This document shows positions 5,380-7,304 of a stretch of 7,304 nt of DNA, in pieces; the stretch's first letter is position 1; each line of letters starts with the position of its first letter. The stretch is from Propionibacterium sp. (lineage in GTDB: Bacteria > Actinomycetota > Actinomycetes > Propionibacteriales > Propionibacteriaceae). The position numbers and the translations under genes were made by a program. The DNA is taken from contig JAAYAO010000361.1 in assembly GCA_012719335.1 (NCBI GenBank), positions 1 to 7,304 on the forward strand, read 5' to 3'. Under the pieces are notes generated by a model, which was not told where the DNA came from, ran no database searches, and saw nothing but the letters and a program-made list of their open reading frames with translations.

Positions 5380-6705
5380 GGCGGCCCGCCGCATCGCCCG
5401 GGGCAGTTGGTCGAGCTTGCCGATGGTGATCATCGTGTTGTTGTTGATCGTGCTCACCGACATCGCGGCGGAGGTTTCCACCCGGATGGTCAGGATCCGC
5501 ACGTCCACGTCGAAGATCGTGCAGGCCCGGCGCAGGTCGAGGGCGCTGGTGTGCGAGCCCGACACCACCACCAGCACACTGGCCCCCGGGACGTGCCGGG
5601 CCAGGGATTGGGTGGTGCCGATCAGCGAGCCGGAGTTCTGCATCTCAACCCGGCACAGTTCGTCCAGGGTGCTGCGCGGGGTGACGGCCTTGAGCCGGCC
5701 GGCGGTGGTGAGCAGATCGAGGCCGTTCTCGTCGCGCAGGGTTTGCACCGCGATGGAGCCGACGATGCTGACCGCGAGCTCGAACTCCTCGTCCGAGTCG
5801 TAGGCGTTGCCGACCAGGTTCAGGCCGATCCCGACGTGGCTGCGTCGGGTCTCCTCGAACTGCTTCACCATCAGGGTGCCGGTGCGCGCCGACGATCGCC
5901 AGTGCACATAACGCCGGTCGTCGCCGGGGACGTACTCGCGCAGCGCGTGGAAGGACACATCGGAGTTGGAGATCTCCGGGGTGACGTGCCCCTCGAGGTC
6001 GCGGATGAACCCGGCTTGCCGGCCGGGCAGGGCCACGGTGCGCGGGTGCACGAACAGGTCGACCGCCGACGTCCACAGGATTTCGCGGCCCATCAACCGG
6101 AAGGGGTCGCCGCGCACGGTGCGCGCCGGGCCGACGGTGATCACCGAACGGCGCGAGGTCGGCACCGCGAAGATCTCGTCGAAGGACGCCTTGCCGCCCA
6201 GCGAGGGCAGCCAGAAGCTCGCGGTGCGCCGGCCGACGGGCAGTTCAATGCGGGCCGGCAGCAGGCGCCGGCTGGAGGTGTTGACCACCTTGAGTTCACC
6301 CAGGGCGCGTTCGCCGACGACGACCCGGCGGTTCTCGAGTTTCAGGTCGACCGCGTAGGTTTGCCGGCCGAGGGTGAACGCGATCGCGGCGAGCCACACC
6401 ACCGCCCCGGCGATCGCCAGGAAGCGCAGTTCCACCCAGCCGAGTCGGGTGCCGACCACCCAACTGGCGATCACCAACAGCAGCACCAGCCAGCCGGCCG
6501 GTTGCACCCCGCTGAGCCGGTTCAGCTCGGCGAGCCGGCCCAGGCCGCGCCGCGGCAGCCGCTGCCACCAGGGCAGGTCGACCACCTTGACGGTGTGGGT
6601 GCCGGTGTGGGAGATCGGCCCGGTTCCGGTCGGCGAGGTCGTGGTGACCGGTTCGCCGGCCGGCTGTCCGATGAAGGACGGGCCGGGGTGGACGGGAGCG
6701 GTCAT
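5377..6705 (-). CDS. DUF58 domain-containing membrane protein
   Basis: A 442-residue protein with a cytosolic Thr/Pro/Gly-rich tail (1-40), an interfacial WWQRLPRRG segment (46-54) and two membrane helices (about 71-88 and 92-112). A beta-rich region follows (about 115-225), then the DUF58 signature: LREYVPGDDRRYVHWRSSAR (255-274) followed by GTLMVKQFE (276-284). After it comes a von Willebrand A-like region. Where many relatives have an aspartate at the metal-site strand (roughly 'vLD'), this one reads GLNLV (N296), so metal binding is doubtful. DUF58 proteins are encoded next to MoxR ATPases throughout bacteria and are thought to be clients or partners of them. The start is set by a 4-nt ATGA overlap with the ATPase stop; a weak GGAG lies about 11 nt upstream. 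A longer frame reaches further upstream but only as a shadow of the ATPase gene. Confidence 0.93.
   Translation of the reverse strand: MTAPVHPGPSFIGQPAGEPVTTTSPTGTGPISHTGTHTVKVVDLPWWQRLPRRGLGRLAELNRLSGVQPAGWLVLLLVIASWVVGTRLGWVELRFLAIAGAVVWLAAIAFTLGRQTYAVDLKLENRRVVVGERALGELKVVNTSSRRLLPARIELPVGRRTASFWLPSLGGKASFDEIFAVPTSRRSVITVGPARTVRGDPFRLMGREILWTSAVDLFVHPRTVALPGRQAGFIRDLEGHVTPEISNSDVSFHALREYVPGDDRRYVHWRSSARTGTLMVKQFEETRRSHVGIGLNLVGNAYDSDEEFELAVSIVGSIAVQTLRDENGLDLLTTAGRLKAVTPRSTLDELCRVEMQNSGSLIGTTQSLARHVPGASVLVVVSGSHTSALDLRRACTIFDVDVRILTIRVETSAAMSVSTINNNTMITIGKLDQLPRAMRRAA
6702..6705 (-). promoter_or_regulatory. ATGA start/stop overlap between the MoxR and DUF58 genes
   Basis: The DUF58 ATG (6703-6705) and the ATPase TGA (6702-6704) overlap by 4 nt, the usual mark of translational coupling. 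It supports a common transcript and a matched supply of ATPase and partner. Confidence 0.8.
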
Positions 6706-7304
6706 GTCGTGGCGCGCTCCGTGGGCGGATTGACCGCACCCAGCACCCGGGCGGTGACCTCTTCGTTGGTGATGCCGTTGAACTCGGATTCGGGGTCGAG
6801 GATCAACCGGTGCGCCAGGCAGGGCTGGGCCAGCATCTTGATGTCGTCGGGCACCACGAAGTGGCGTCCGTGCGAGGCCGCCCACACCCGGGAAGCACGC
6901 ACCAGGGCCAGCCCACCACGAATCGAGGCACCGAGGCGGACGTCGGCGGTGGTGCGGGTTTCCTCCAACAGGCGGGCGATGTAGTCCATCACCGAGTTGT
7001 CGATGTGCACCCCGGCGGCGAGCTTCGACATCTCACCGACCACCTGGGTGGTGATCACCGGGGCGAGCGCGTTCGAGGTGGGCCGCGACCCACCCGAGAC
7101 GAGAATCCGCATCGAGTTCTCACGGTCGGGGTAGCCGAGCGACGTCTTCATCAGGAACCGGTCGAGCTGCGCTTCGGGTAGCCGGTAGGTGCCGGCCTGT
7201 TCGACGGGGTTCTGGGTGGCGATCACCATGAACGGATTCGGCACGCCGTAGGGCTTGCCGTCGACGGTCACCCGGGACTCTTCCATCACCTCGAGCAGCG
7301 CCGA
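6702..7304 (-). CDS. MoxR-family AAA+ ATPase, C-terminal part
   Basis: The last 200 residues are present; the frame is open to the right edge, and the N-terminal part with Walker A and the Walker B aspartate is outside. The fragment begins SALLEVMEE, the helix that follows Walker B in MoxR proteins. It then has the sensor 1 region ATQNP (29-33) and the family hallmark [13 protein letters not shown] (38-50). The sensor 2 part reads [11 protein letters not shown] (124-134) and is followed by the lid helices and HRLIL (165-169). MoxR ATPases are cytosolic and act as chaperone-like assembly or activation factors, usually with DUF58 or VWA-domain partners, as here. The family's usual length of about 320-350 residues implies roughly 120-150 residues are missing. 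The GTG near 7289 is an internal Val codon, not a start. It is the first gene of the cluster visible here, and the operon promoter lies outside the window. Confidence 0.95.
   Translation of the reverse strand, partial: SALLEVMEESRVTVDGKPYGVPNPFMVIATQNPVEQAGTYRLPEAQLDRFLMKTSLGYPDRENSMRILVSGGSRPTSNALAPVITTQVVGEMSKLAAGVHIDNSVMDYIARLLEETRTTADVRLGASIRGGLALVRASRVWAASHGRHFVVPDDIKMLAQPCLAHRLILDPESEFNGITNEEVTARVLGAVNPPTERATT

Noticed and set aside
2852..5803. A 983-codon open frame on the plus strand
   Set aside because: It lies antisense to the transglutaminase-like gene and parts of its neighbours, is rich in His, Gln, Gly, Pro and Arg with no recognisable domain, and fits a shadow frame caused by high GC at third positions.
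5407..6984. A 525-codon plus-strand open frame
   Set aside because: Antisense to the DUF58 and ATPase genes, with a His/Gln/Gly/Arg-rich translation typical of shadow frames.
1..7304. tRNA, rRNA, riboswitch or insertion sequence
   Set aside because: No tRNA-like cloverleaf, conserved riboswitch core, transposase frame or terminal inverted repeats of an insertion sequence were seen; nearly all of the window is protein coding.

Overview
The window is high-GC DNA with strongly G/C-biased third codon positions, and its gene families point to an actinobacterium. The dCTP deaminase resembles the mycobacterial dUMP-forming type, and the intergenic repeats carry the GGTTTCGAC...GCTCAACC termini common in actinobacterial extragenic palindromes. 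I lean weakly towards Propionibacteriales or a relative; the sequence does not settle this.

Left edge (1-890): the 3' end of a CPBP-family intramembrane protease gene (+) converges on dcd (-), with 7 bp between their stop codons. dcd has a -10 hexamer placed so that transcription would begin at its ATG, which suggests a leaderless mRNA.

Middle (891-1206): a 316-bp gene-free stretch built from degenerate repeats. On its left are three units starting with (G)CTGGTTGA; on its right are three units starting with CAACC. Between them lie two palindromic elements that share end sequences but have different stem cores and opposite orientation.

Right (1207-7304): four minus-strand genes in transcription order: a MoxR-type AAA+ ATPase (5' end outside the window), a DUF58 membrane protein, a TgpA-like transglutaminase-fold membrane protein, and an RDD-linker-FHA protein. 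The first three overlap by 4 nt and 1 nt; the fourth follows after 43 bp with its own Shine-Dalgarno. This looks like one operon. MoxR ATPases work with DUF58/VWA-type partners as chaperones or assembly factors. The FHA domain should read phosphothreonine, implying a Ser/Thr kinase and phosphatase elsewhere. The set matches the core of the bifidobacterial 'PFNA' cluster (kinase, FN3 protein, AAA ATPase, DUF58, transglutaminase, PP2C, FHA), so the missing partners may lie beyond position 7304.

The main anomaly is that the transglutaminase fold is preserved but all three expected catalytic positions are changed (Cys to Glu, His to Asn, Asp to Thr). The operon therefore probably encodes a non-enzymatic, extracytoplasmic transglutaminase-like module joined to an intracellular ATPase and phospho-signalling apparatus.
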